From: Anaerolineales bacterium UBA3905
GTDB lineage: Bacteria; Chloroflexota; Anaerolineae; Caldilineales; Caldilineaceae
Reading direction: 5' to 3'
Assembly: GCA_002391565.1 (NCBI GenBank)
Contig: DGFH01000235.1
Coordinates: 1 to 13,543 of the forward strand
DNA: 13,543 nt
A model generated the notes under the pieces. The model was not told the DNA's origin. It did no database searches and saw only the letters and a list, made by a program, of their open reading frames with translations. How positions within the stretch are numbered: the stretch's first letter is position 1; the number at the start of each line of letters is the position of its first letter. The position numbers and the translations under genes are program-made. Of the stretch, positions 6,867-13,543 are shown piece by piece.

Positions 6867-7517
6867 TCATTTGTCGTTGATCAACAAGAGGTGATAGCCC
6901 GCCAGTGTATGGGTGTGGTGTAGTCTACGGAAACCGGCTTCCTCGGCGCAGGCGCGTACGGCGCTGGCGCGCATGCAGGCAGGATTGAGCCACTCGTCGG
7001 CCACCAGCATCCGTGCGCCTGGCTTGAGCACGCGACGCAACTCATTCAGGGCGGCGGGCTTGTCGGGAATTTCGCCCAGTGTCGCGATGACTAGCGCCAC
7101 ATCGACAGTGTCATCGGGCAGCGGCAGTTCATACGCACCCGCATGATGGAGCGTAACGCGGTCTTGCACGGCTTCATACTCGACCTGTGCAGCGGTCTGC
7201 GCCACCATCGCCGCCTGCAGATCGACGGCGTGCACGCGCCCGCCTGCGCCCACCATGTGCGCCGCTGCGCGCGTGAAGAGCCCCGTGCCGCATCCCAGGT
7301 CGAGCACCGTCATTGCGGCGCCCACGCCTGCCGTGTCCAGAATGCGCGGCGGGTCAAGATATTCCAGGCGCACAGGATGTTCCAGCAGCGGCGCAAATTG
7401 TCGCGGCAGTGGGTGTGGTTGTAGATTTTGCTGCACGCGCAGGGTGATCTGAAAACCTGCCGCTGCCCCCAGCGCCGTCAGCGCCATGTTCGCCAATGCG
7501 TCGATGATGGTCGCCAC
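6867..7517 (-). CDS. Class I SAM-dependent methyltransferase, membrane-associated N-terminus possible
   Basis: A 216-residue UbiE/Methyltransf_11-like enzyme. Motif I is VLDLGCGTG at 71-79, the acidic residue that contacts the SAM ribose is in VHAVDL (Asp99), motif post-II is LPLPDDTVDVALVIATLGEI and post-III is LRRVLKPGARMLVAD. The methyl acceptor cannot be read. The first 25 residues (ALANMALTALGAAAGFQITL) are hydrophobic and could be a short membrane or amphipathic helix. The start is GTG 7517, chosen because AAAGGA (7525-7530) sits seven bases upstream; the ATG in that stretch is out of frame. It begins 35 bp after the ArsA-family gene, so the two are very likely cotranscribed. A link between methylation and the ATPase is suggested only by position. 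Confidence 0.9.
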   Translation of the reverse strand: MATIIDALANMALTALGAAAGFQITLRVQQNLQPHPLPRQFAPLLEHPVRLEYLDPPRILDTAGVGAAMTVLDLGCGTGLFTRAAAHMVGAGGRVHAVDLQAAMVAQTAAQVEYEAVQDRVTLHHAGAYELPLPDDTVDVALVIATLGEIPDKPAALNELRRVLKPGARMLVADEWLNPACMRASAVRACAEEAGFRRLHHTHTLAGYHLLLINDK

Positions 7518-7552
7518 AATTTCATCCTTTTTGCCTGATGCGCGTGAAAAAT

Positions 7553-8767
7553 CTATAGCGTCGTCGGTGCACCTTCGGGCGGCGGAAAACGAATCTTGAG
7601 CACGCCGTTGACAAAGGTGGCGCCACTGGCGTCGCGTTGCGCCAGCACCGTCGGCAACAACATTTCGCGCTTAAAGTTACCGATGTTAACAAACAATTCG
7701 TCGCCGCGCTTGGTCAATCTGACCTTTTCCAACTCGACCTGCGGCAACGGCAGGCGTAGCACGAAGTCTTCGCCCTCTTCTTCGATCGATTGCGCCTGGC
7801 CGCGAAAGAAAATCTGGCTGGGATCATGCTCCTGGAACAGATCGCCCGCCAGCCGCCGCAGCCGGCTCAACCCCACCATCTCCTGGTCGTACCAGCGCGA
7901 ACGCAGAATCGGCAACGGATAGAAATCTCGCTCGATCTCAGCCAGATAGCGCGCCTGAATCTCCTGAAGATGGCGCAGGTAACCGTCGCCGCTGGGCTGA
8001 ACCACGCGGGCGCCGCCCGCGCCGTCGCTCTCCACGCCCGGCAAGATGCGATTGACGATGGCGGCATCCACCGGGTAGCCAAAGAGCGAGAGATAGGTGA
8101 CCGCGCGTGCGCCCTCCTTGATTACCATCTTTTCCGGGTTGAGCACGACCCGGTAGCTGGTCACCGTCGGGTCGGTCAAGACCGCCTGCAGTTCTTTGAC
8201 GCCTTCCACCAGATTGTTGAGACCGGTGAAGAGGTCTTTGTCTGGCACGATCCGGTTGAGCAGTCCGCTGGCGAGTTTGAGGGTGGCGTCTCCCCAACTG
8301 CGGAGCCGCCCGACGTACCATTGAAAGCTCTCCGGCATCGTGAGCAGACGCATCGTCTCACCGGTGGGCGCGGCGTCGACGACGACGCAGTCGAAGTGTT
8401 GCTCACGCGCTTGCTTGTTGATATGCAACAGGCTGACGACTTCCTCCATGCCGGGGATGATCGCCATCTCCTCCGAGACGGCTTTGTTCATGCCTTGTTT
8501 GCGCAGCACGTTGCCCAGGTAGCCTTGCATCTCGCCCCAATGTTCGCGCACCTCTTCGACGACGTTGATTTCCTGGGCAAAGAGGTTGGGGGCGATCTCC
8601 ATCGGCTGCGCGTGCAGCGGTACATCCAGGCTGTCGGCCAGGCTATGAGCGATGTCAGTGCTGACCACCAGTGTGCGATAGCCCAGATCCGCGCAGCGGA
8701 TGGCGGAGGCTGCCGCTGTGGTCGTCTTGCCGACGCCGCCTTTACCTAAATAAAGAATGATTCGCAT
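7553..8767 (-). CDS. ArsA/Get3-family ATPase with C-terminal HSP20-like domain
   Basis: A 404-residue SIMIBI-class ATPase. The deviant Walker A GKGGVGKTT is at 8-16, switch I is STDIAHSLADSL and switch II is VVDAAPTGETMRLL. The C-terminal 80 residues (VLRLPLPQVELEKVRLTKRG through FVNGVLKIRFPPP) match the HSP20-like domain found at the end of many bacterial ArsA homologues. The cysteine metal site of true arsenite pumps and the CXXC of eukaryotic Get3 are not evident, and no arsB or arsR is nearby, so arsenic transport is unlikely. A protein-targeting or chaperone role is plausible but inferred. I place the start at ATG 8767 (MRIILYLGKGG): GGA lies six bases upstream and this is the usual family N-terminus. 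The frame extends to ATG 8797, which would add 10 residues and has no ribosome site. Confidence 0.93.
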   Translation of the reverse strand: MRIILYLGKGGVGKTTTAAASAIRCADLGYRTLVVSTDIAHSLADSLDVPLHAQPMEIAPNLFAQEINVVEEVREHWGEMQGYLGNVLRKQGMNKAVSEEMAIIPGMEEVVSLLHINKQAREQHFDCVVVDAAPTGETMRLLTMPESFQWYVGRLRSWGDATLKLASGLLNRIVPDKDLFTGLNNLVEGVKELQAVLTDPTVTSYRVVLNPEKMVIKEGARAVTYLSLFGYPVDAAIVNRILPGVESDGAGGARVVQPSGDGYLRHLQEIQARYLAEIERDFYPLPILRSRWYDQEMVGLSRLRRLAGDLFQEHDPSQIFFRGQAQSIEEEGEDFVLRLPLPQVELEKVRLTKRGDELFVNIGNFKREMLLPTVLAQRDASGATFVNGVLKIRFPPPEGAPTTL

Positions 8768-8820
8768 TCGTATTCCACGCTCCTCAACGCCATGCATTTC
8801 TGCGGACTGTGATCTTGTCT

Positions 8821-8834
8821 GCGCAACGTTGCGC
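8821..8834. other. Perfect 14-bp palindrome upstream of the ArsA-family gene
   Basis: GCGCAACGTTGCGC reads identically on both strands. It lies 54 bp upstream of the chosen ATPase start, just after an AT-rich TACTATAGAT on the minus strand that could be a -10 region. It could be a dimeric repressor site or a small RNA hairpin; no -35 was found at proper spacing, so this stays tentative. Confidence 0.4.
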
Positions 8835-8864
8835 TGGAATCTATAGTACGCTGCATTGGCGTCC

Positions 8865-9542
8865 TCAGTCGCGCTGCGTGCGCCGCAGCAGGCTGATCAC
8901 GAACGCGCCCGCAAGCGCAACCCCCGCGATGGCGCCCACCAACGCTGCCCGGCTGAGACCAAACCAACCCCGAATGCGCCACCAGAAAAACGGCAATTGC
9001 GCCCAATATGTCCATCGCAGCGGCCAACGCTGGCCGACTTGCAACACATATTTGCCCATGTGATTGTGCGGACTCCACACGACGATGTAGGCGCGTCCAC
9101 CCACCAACGTGCGGGTGTCAATCAGCGGGCCAGGATAATAGCGGACACGCGTCAACAGATCTTTGGAGGGGGCGGTCAATTGTGCCGGCGGCGTTGCCAC
9201 GACTGCGCTGAAACCGGCTGGCGTGTTGATCGGCAACTTCTGCATGTCGGCGCTGTAGGGTAGGCTCTGCGCTACGACTGCAAAGGCCGGCACGACGGCG
9301 CCACCCACCGGCAGCATTGGCACCAGCAATTGCACGCGCAGCCGCTCTCCGGCGCGACATTCCGCTGCATAGACATGCACCTGTCCCGGTTGACCGAGGC
9401 GGTTGAAGATCAGTCGCTTCGCCTGGAAGTTGGCGAGGCGCAGACCGGTCTGCAGGGTCGCGCCTGGTAGACCGGGGAAAGTAGGCGTGCAACCAGCAAA
9501 ATCGGCGCTGGTGCGTTCAGGATGGAGGTGCGTCGTTGTCAT
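8865..9542 (-). CDS. Hypothetical protein with C-terminal membrane anchor
   Basis: About 225 residues. The body looks like an all-beta domain (GQPGQVHVYAAECRAGERLR, then GGRAYIVVWSPHNHMGKYVL and QVGQ). Near the C-terminus is one clear membrane helix at about 200-219 (ALVGAIAGVALAGAFVISLL) followed by RRTQRD. Beta domains of this general kind usually sit outside the membrane behind a signal peptide, yet no N-terminal hydrophobic segment is visible with this start, giving a tail-anchored layout. The frame opens at a TTG (9563); ATG 9542 is preferred, but the ribosome site is weak, so the N-terminus is uncertain. It precedes the ArsA-family ATPase by 97 bp on the same strand and has its own promoter candidate at 9609-9637. 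Function unknown. Confidence 0.72.
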   Translation of the reverse strand: MTTTHLHPERTSADFAGCTPTFPGLPGATLQTGLRLANFQAKRLIFNRLGQPGQVHVYAAECRAGERLRVQLLVPMLPVGGAVVPAFAVVAQSLPYSADMQKLPINTPAGFSAVVATPPAQLTAPSKDLLTRVRYYPGPLIDTRTLVGGRAYIVVWSPHNHMGKYVLQVGQRWPLRWTYWAQLPFFWWRIRGWFGLSRAALVGAIAGVALAGAFVISLLRRTQRD

Positions 9543-9608
9543 ACAATTCGCCACATCTGGCAATGACGCCGCCTGTATGCGGCGGCAAGGTCGAGCTATG
9601 CTGCGTCA

Positions 9609-9637
9609 AGTCTAGCATTGCCCGCCAGGAGCGTCAA
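9609..9637 (-). promoter_or_regulatory. Promoter candidate for the membrane-anchored protein gene
   Basis: Minus strand: -35 TTGACG (9632-9637, 5 of 6), 17-bp spacer, -10 TAGACT (9609-9614, 4 of 6). The resulting leader of about 60 nt contains a 6-bp GC hairpin GCCGCC/GGCGGC (9568-9573 with 9581-9586) shortly ahead of the start codon. Confidence 0.55.
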
Positions 9638-9667
9638 AGTGTAAGTGACCTGTCAGGCATGGTCGGC

Positions 9668-9696
9668 TTGACCCGCGCCCAGGGATGATTTACCAT
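9668..9696 (+). promoter_or_regulatory. Promoter candidate for the glycosyltransferase, leaderless
   Basis: Plus strand: -35 TTGACC (9668-9673, 5 of 6), 17-bp spacer, -10 TACCAT (9691-9696, 4 of 6). The ATG follows the -10 by only 7 bases, at the expected transcription start, and no ribosome site lies between, which implies a leaderless mRNA. Confidence 0.62.
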
Positions 9697-9703
9697 AGCA
9701 GTT

Positions 9704-10765
9704 ATGAACACGCTTGATGGCAACACGCGCCCGGTTTTTTCAGTGGTCATTCCGGTCTGGAATGAGCAAGAAGTGATTCCCGTCCTCTACGAGCGCCTGG
9801 TGCAGACGATGGACAGCACAGGCGAGTCGTGGGAAGTCATCTTTGTCAACGATGGCAGCCGCGACCGCAGCCTGGAGTTGTTGACTGACCTGAGTCGCCG
9901 CGACCCACGCGTCAAGGTGCTCAATTTCAGTCGCAACTTCGGTCATCAGATTGCGATCACCGCCGGTTTTGATTACGCCGAAGGCGACGCCGTGATCGTG
10001 ATGGACGCTGATTTGCAGGACCCACCCGAAGTGCTGCTGCGCATGATCGAAAAATGGCGCGAGGGCTATGATGTTGCCTACGCTGTGCGCACCAAGCGGG
10101 TGGGCGAGACAAAGTTCAAGCTGTGGACGGCATCCGCCTTCTACCGCCTGATCCGCTACATCGCTGATGTCGACATCCCGCTTGACGCCGGCGACTTCCG
10201 GCTGATGGATCGTAAAGTGGTGTTGGCGATGCGCCAGTTGCGCGAGAAGAATCGCTTCATGCGAGGGCTGAGCAGTTGGGTTGGCTTCAAGCAGGTGGCG
10301 GTTGAGTATGAACGCGCAGCGCGCTATGCCGGTGAGACCAAGTACCCGCTGCGCAAGATGTTGCGCCTTGCCAATAACGCGATCACCAGCTTTAGCCATG
10401 TGCCGCTGCAACTGGCGATGTACACCGGCTTCTTCTTTGCTGGGCTGGCCGGGCTGGGCATCGTGATTGCGGTCGTGCTGCGCCTCTTTGGGCACGACAC
10501 CCTGACAGGCCAGGCCACCACGCTTGTCAGCGTGCTCTTTCTCGGCGGCATCCAGTTGATCTTCCTGGGGATCATCGGCGAATATCTGGGACGCATCTAT
10601 GATGAGGTGAAGAACCGCCCGCTTTATCTGATCGCCGATGCAATTGGCTTCGACGCCCCGGTCGCCCCGAACTCAGTCACCCCGGATTCGTTGCGCACCC
10701 GGCAGCGCGATGGGCAATCTTCGCACGTCCAGCTTGCCGAACGCCTACCCGCCTCAAAAGTCTAG
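9704..10765 (+). CDS. DPM1/GtrB-like polyprenyl-phosphate glycosyltransferase (GT2)
   Basis: Membrane-bound GT2 enzyme that transfers a sugar from a nucleotide donor to a polyprenyl phosphate, the lipid-linked donor used for cell-surface glycosylation; the sugar is unknown. The 353 residues show FSVVIPVWNE (12-21), VIFVNDGSRDRS (45-56), FSRNFGHQIAITAGFDYA, the metal-binding DADLQDPP (DXD at 101-103), DAGDFRLMDR and RFMRGLSSWVGF. Two membrane helices follow at about 240-262 and 273-296, as in GtrB, CsbB and ArnC relatives, and then GEYLGRIYDEVKNRPLY. The last 40 residues are polar and poorly conserved in appearance. No partner flippase or acceptor glycosyltransferase lies in the window. It runs alone on the plus strand, with the gene to its left divergent and the ABC ATPase to its right convergent. 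Confidence 0.93.
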   Translation: MNTLDGNTRPVFSVVIPVWNEQEVIPVLYERLVQTMDSTGESWEVIFVNDGSRDRSLELLTDLSRRDPRVKVLNFSRNFGHQIAITAGFDYAEGDAVIVMDADLQDPPEVLLRMIEKWREGYDVAYAVRTKRVGETKFKLWTASAFYRLIRYIADVDIPLDAGDFRLMDRKVVLAMRQLREKNRFMRGLSSWVGFKQVAVEYERAARYAGETKYPLRKMLRLANNAITSFSHVPLQLAMYTGFFFAGLAGLGIVIAVVLRLFGHDTLTGQATTLVSVLFLGGIQLIFLGIIGEYLGRIYDEVKNRPLYLIADAIGFDAPVAPNSVTPDSLRTRQRDGQSSHVQLAERLPASKV

Positions 10766-10836
10766 AAACTTGTGGTTAATGTCCTGATGGACATAGCGAG
10801 CGGACATAGTGATCAACGCCCGAATCATTGGGACTG

Positions 10837-10877
10837 GCGACGCCGACACTGATGAAAGCAGCATCTGCCGGCGTCGC
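10837..10877. terminator. Inverted repeat between convergent genes, possible bidirectional terminator
   Basis: Perfect 9-bp arms GCGACGCCG (10837-10845) and CGGCGTCGC (10869-10877) with a 23-nt loop, lying between the stops of the glycosyltransferase and the ABC ATPase. No T-tract follows on either strand, so intrinsic termination is uncertain. A smaller hairpin, ATGTCC-TGAT-GGACAT (10779-10794), sits directly after the glycosyltransferase stop, with GGACATAG repeated at 10802-10809. Confidence 0.35.
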
Positions 10878-10918
10878 TTCTCACCCTGGATTGCAATTGG
10901 ATGGGACCGACAAGCCGC

Positions 10919-11680
10919 TTACGTCGCCCCCACCATCAGCGACACCAGGTCGTCGTCGGTGACTTCAGCGGCGCGCACATCGCCCACCTTTTGGCCGCGC
11001 CGCATGACGATGATGCGATCGGCGACAGCAAAGATGTCCTGCATGTTGTGGCTGATAATAATCACCGGCACGTTTTGTGACTTGAGCGTCTTGACCAGCT
11101 CATGCACCTTGCGTTGTTCGGGCACGCCAAGCGCCGCCGTCGGTTCGTCCATGATCACCAGGCGTGCGTTCCAGTAGACGGCGCGCGCAATTGCCACGGC
11201 CTGGCGCTGCCCACCCGACATCTGACGAATGGGGCGGCGCAGGTTGGGAATTTTGATGTCTAGCCGCTCCAGCACCTTATTGGACTCCGCCAGCATGTGC
11301 CCGCGATCCACCTGCTTGAAGATGCCGAATAGTCGTTTGGTGGGTTCGCGCCCCAGGAAAATATTGACCGTGGCGTCAAGATTCTCGCATAGCGCCAAAT
11401 CCTGATAGATGGTCTCGATGCCCAGCGCGCGCGCCTCCAACGGCGAGGCCATTGTGATCTCTTTTCCTTCCAGGTAAATGTGGCCGCCATCAGGTCGATA
11501 AACGCCGGAGATCATCTTGATGAGCGTGGATTTGCCAGCGCCGTTGTCGCCAGCCAACGCCACCACTTCGCCAGGGTGGATGTCCAGGCTGACATCGTTG
11601 ACGGCGGTCAGACCGCCAAAGCGCTTGACCAGTCCGGTGGCCCGCAGTACAGGTTCGTGGGTTGTCGTTTGCGCATCCAT
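10919..11680 (-). CDS. Sugar-type ABC importer ATPase, single nucleotide-binding domain
   Basis: A 253-residue cytoplasmic ATPase that powers the adjacent permease. Walker A GDNGAGKST is at 44-52, the Q-loop at Gln93 (IYQDLALCENL), the signature MSGGQRQ at 154-160, Walker B LVIMDEPT at 174-181 and the switch His211 (IISHN). The sequence resembles the carbohydrate group of RbsA, XylG and FrcA, but it has only one ATPase domain, as in FrcA, whereas RbsA is a tandem of about 500 residues; it presumably works as a homodimer. Start ATG 11680 has GAGG about ten bases upstream and lies 13 bp after the permease stop, so the genes are cotranscribed. It is the last gene of the operon as seen here; the convergent glycosyltransferase lies beyond. 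Confidence 0.96.
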   Translation of the reverse strand: MDAQTTTHEPVLRATGLVKRFGGLTAVNDVSLDIHPGEVVALAGDNGAGKSTLIKMISGVYRPDGGHIYLEGKEITMASPLEARALGIETIYQDLALCENLDATVNIFLGREPTKRLFGIFKQVDRGHMLAESNKVLERLDIKIPNLRRPIRQMSGGQRQAVAIARAVYWNARLVIMDEPTAALGVPEQRKVHELVKTLKSQNVPVIIISHNMQDIFAVADRIIVMRRGQKVGDVRAAEVTDDDLVSLMVGAT

Positions 11681-11693
11681 AGCTTACCAACCT

Positions 11694-12767
11694 CTATTCC
11701 TGGGCGAACTGAGCGCGCGCCTGATCGATTAAGACGGCGATGATGATGACGATGCCAACGGCGATGAACTGCCAGAAGGGATTGACGCGCATGATCACCA
11801 GGCCGTTTGCCAGCACCGAGATGATCAGGGCGCCGATCAACGTGCCGATGACGGTGCCAGCGCCGCCAAAGAGCGACGCGCCGCCGATCACCACGGCCGC
11901 CACTGTGTCGAGCAGCATCGCCTCGCCGGCATTGGCCGCGCCGTTGGTGAAACGCACGTTGTAGACCAGCCCGGCGATGGCGGCAAAGGTCGCGGAGAGC
12001 ATGTAGATCGTGACCAGCCGCCGCGCAACGGGAATGCCTGCGCGCATCGCCGCCTCTTTGTTGCCGCCGATGGCATAAGTGTGCAAGCCAAATTGGGTGC
12101 GCGAGAGCACCAGATGGGCGATCAACAGCAGCACCAACATCACGATGACAACAAAGGGGAAATAACCGGTCAGGTTGCGTAGATCGGCTTGCGCCAGCCC
12201 GGCCGGCGGCGTCAGGAACGACCAGCCGACGGTGGGGTGATAGTAGAGCAGAAAGCCGTTGCCTAGAAAGCCAAGTCCTTTGACATAGATCGGCACCGGC
12301 ATGCCGCCTGAAAGCAAAAAGCCGATGCCGCGTGCAATGCCGAACATACCCAGGGTGGCGATGAAGGGCGGCACATTGAGGCGCGCAATCAGAATGCCGT
12401 TGACCAGACCCGCGATCCAGGCCGCCGCCAGCCCGACGCCTAGCCCGCTAAGCACAACCAGCCACACCGGCGTGGTCTCTGGTAAGCTGTTCATTACCGT
12501 GGCCGAAATGACAGCTGCCATACCCATCACCCAACCGGCGGAAAGATCGATGCCGCCGGAGATGATGACGTAGGTCTGTCCCATGGCAATGATGGTCAAA
12601 ATTGCCATGTTTGCCAGAATGGCTTGCAGATTGAAAGCGGTGAAGAAGCCCTCGCCAGCAAGCGAGAAAAATAACACCATCGCCAACAAGAACAGCCAGG
12701 CCCAGATGCGACTGATGGTGTCGAGCCAGGCATGGCGGGAATACGTCTGATGACTATCTACGCCCAT
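11694..12767 (-). CDS. Sugar-type ABC importer permease (RbsC-like)
   Basis: A 357-residue inner-membrane permease of the branched-chain/ribose group (BPD_transp_2). There are eight or more hydrophobic helices, beginning IWAWLFLLAMVLFFSLAGEG. The typical SGGIDLSAGWVMGMAAVISA stretch (about 69-88) and the cytoplasmic coupling loop AIGGNKEAAMRAGIPV are present. Helix pairs VIGGASLFGGAGTVIGTLIG and FIAVGIVIIIAVLIDQAR close the protein. The frame remains open up to 12884, but that extension would translate a stem-loop and has no hydrophobic character, so ATG 12767 (MGVDSHQ) is chosen. No clear ribosome site precedes it. It follows the binding-protein gene by 134 bp containing two hairpins and precedes the ATPase by 13 bp. 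The substrate is a sugar or polyol that cannot be named. Confidence 0.95.
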   Translation of the reverse strand: MGVDSHQTYSRHAWLDTISRIWAWLFLLAMVLFFSLAGEGFFTAFNLQAILANMAILTIIAMGQTYVIISGGIDLSAGWVMGMAAVISATVMNSLPETTPVWLVVLSGLGVGLAAAWIAGLVNGILIARLNVPPFIATLGMFGIARGIGFLLSGGMPVPIYVKGLGFLGNGFLLYYHPTVGWSFLTPPAGLAQADLRNLTGYFPFVVIVMLVLLLIAHLVLSRTQFGLHTYAIGGNKEAAMRAGIPVARRLVTIYMLSATFAAIAGLVYNVRFTNGAANAGEAMLLDTVAAVVIGGASLFGGAGTVIGTLIGALIISVLANGLVIMRVNPFWQFIAVGIVIIIAVLIDQARAQFAQE

Positions 12768-12818
12768 AAGTTGCGTTGTCCGAATGGAATGGATGCTTTT
12801 GTCGGGCAATTTTGCTTG

Positions 12819-12852
12819 ATCTCCCAGGCAGATCGAATGCTGCCTGGGAGAT
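12819..12852 (-). other. Intercistronic stem-loop B, upstream of the permease
   Basis: Perfect 13-bp inverted repeat ATCTCCCAGGCAG (12819-12831) and CTGCCTGGGAGAT (12840-12852) with an 8-nt loop. No T-tract follows on the minus strand, so it is not a standard terminator. It probably sits in the mRNA between binding protein and permease, where such hairpins usually protect the upstream message or reduce readthrough. Confidence 0.8.
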
Positions 12853-12867
12853 GGTGAACCGGAAAGA

Positions 12868-12895
12868 ACGCGTCGGCGCAGCAAGACCGACGCGT
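12868..12895 (-). other. Intercistronic stem-loop A, after the binding-protein stop
   Basis: Perfect 9-bp inverted repeat ACGCGTCGG (12868-12876) and CCGACGCGT (12887-12895) with a 10-nt loop. It starts 6 bases after the binding-protein stop codon and has no T-tract. Together with stem-loop B it forms a tandem hairpin pair. Confidence 0.7.
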
Positions 12896-12901
12896 CAAGC
12901 G

Positions 12902-13543
12902 TTACTCACTCTTGTAGATCGACTGCTGCGCTTCTTCGCTGTCGACATTTTCACGCGTGATGATCGTGTAGCCTGTGGGCCAGCGCTTCGGGATCGCGTC
13001 AAACTCACCATTGACGGCCGCGACGGCGAACTCGATGCACTTCTGCCCCATCTCATAGGGGTGCTGGGCGATAACGATGTCGACCACGCCTTCATTGAGC
13101 GCCACGATGGCATCTTCGGGCGCGTCGAAGTTGGCAACCTTGACCACACCGGTCAGCCCGGCATTGGCAACGGCTTGCGCCGCACCGCGCGCACTGAAGA
13201 GGTTGGTGCCAAAGATGCCGCCCAGATCAGGGTTGGCGGACAGCACCGCCGCCGTCTGTTCTGCGGCTTTGGCGGCATTGTCATCGTTGTAATCCATGCC
13301 GATCAATTCCACAGCGCCATTGGTGGCGTCGATGGCCTTCTGGCAGCCCTCGACGCGCTGTTCGACGGTGCTGACGCCCGGTTGCGTCGTCTGGATGTAG
13401 AATTTGCCGGAGCCGCCCATGGCCTCGATGATGGCGCTGCAGCCGATCTCACCGCCCTGCACATTATCCGAACCGATGTAGGAGAGCATCCATGACAGAT
13501 CTTCCGTCGTGTAGTCGCCAGCAGTGTCGCCGATGAAGGTGTC
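12902..13543 (-). CDS. Sugar ABC transporter substrate-binding protein, N-terminus beyond window
   Basis: Extracytoplasmic binding protein of the ribose/galactose type (periplasmic-binding domain 4, type I fold) that delivers its ligand to the adjacent permease. The frame is open to the window end, so 213 C-terminal residues are visible and the signal peptide is missing; the ATG at 13489 is internal (DTFIGDTAGDYTTEDLSW precedes it in frame). Family features are FYIQTTQPGVSTVEQRVEGC, LSANPDLGGIFGTN, VVKVANFDAPEDAIVALNEG, VVDIVIAQHPYEMGQKCIE and the C-terminal hinge strand PTGYTIITREN. The ligand cannot be inferred. Two stem-loops follow the TAA stop, which suggests higher expression than the downstream permease. 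Confidence 0.94.
   Translation of the reverse strand, partial: DTFIGDTAGDYTTEDLSWMLSYIGSDNVQGGEIGCSAIIEAMGGSGKFYIQTTQPGVSTVEQRVEGCQKAIDATNGAVELIGMDYNDDNAAKAAEQTAAVLSANPDLGGIFGTNLFSARGAAQAVANAGLTGVVKVANFDAPEDAIVALNEGVVDIVIAQHPYEMGQKCIEFAVAAVNGEFDAIPKRWPTGYTIITRENVDSEEAQQSIYKSE

Noticed and set aside
7553..8767. Arsenite efflux ATPase ArsA in the strict sense
   Set aside because: Single ATPase domain plus HSP20-like end, no evident cysteine metal site and no arsB, arsD or arsR nearby.
10809..11177. 122-codon plus-strand frame after the glycosyltransferase
   Set aside because: It overlaps the end of the ABC ATPase on the other strand and its translation has no protein-like pattern; the intergenic part holds only hairpins.
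12768..12884. 39-codon N-terminal extension of the permease
   Set aside because: It covers part of stem-loop B, is polar, and the family begins close to the first membrane helix after ATG 12767.

Overview
This is a GC-rich bacterial chromosome window made mostly of conserved housekeeping and transport genes, nearly all on the minus strand. The best guess for the host is Chloroflexota (Anaerolineae or Caldilineae type). That rests on a threonyl-tRNA synthetase without a TGS domain, a textbook T-box leader outside the classical Firmicutes gene set, and several unrecognised proteins between ordinary genes. It is inference, not proof.

Layout from the left. A cut-off unknown gene (1-366, -) lies downstream of thrS (446-2275, -). 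Upstream of thrS is a small two-helix membrane protein (2310-2678, -). An unknown 130-residue gene on the plus strand (2844-3236) converges, 4 bp apart, on an M20 metallopeptidase (3241-4407, -). The 524 bp upstream of the peptidase hold a complete T-box riboswitch with mutually exclusive antiterminator and terminator, then tRNA-Val(GAC), then a good sigma-70 type promoter. tRNA, leader and peptidase therefore look like one transcript. Further upstream are a stand-alone LON-domain protein translationally coupled to truD (4932-6775), a class I methyltransferase (6867-7517), an ArsA/Get3-family ATPase (7553-8767) and a protein with a C-terminal membrane anchor (8865-9542), all on the minus strand. 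A divergent promoter region (9543-9703) separates these from a plus-strand polyprenyl-phosphate glycosyltransferase (9704-10765) whose mRNA is predicted to be leaderless. The right end is a sugar-type ABC importer read leftward: substrate-binding protein (cut by the window end), two tandem stem-loops, permease, and a single-domain ATPase.

How they fit together. thrS, truD, tRNA-Val and the T-box all concern tRNA charging or modification. The T-box makes a peptidase, rather than a synthetase or biosynthetic gene, respond to an uncharged tRNA. Its acceptor-binding bulge (UGGA) calls for a tRNA with U73, so it does not match the adjacent tRNA-Val, which has A73. The ABC genes form a normal binding protein-permease-ATPase import operon. 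No insertion sequences, CRISPR arrays, prophage genes or broken genes were seen. The only stretch over 300 bp without a protein gene is 4408-4931, which is filled by the T-box, tRNA and promoter.
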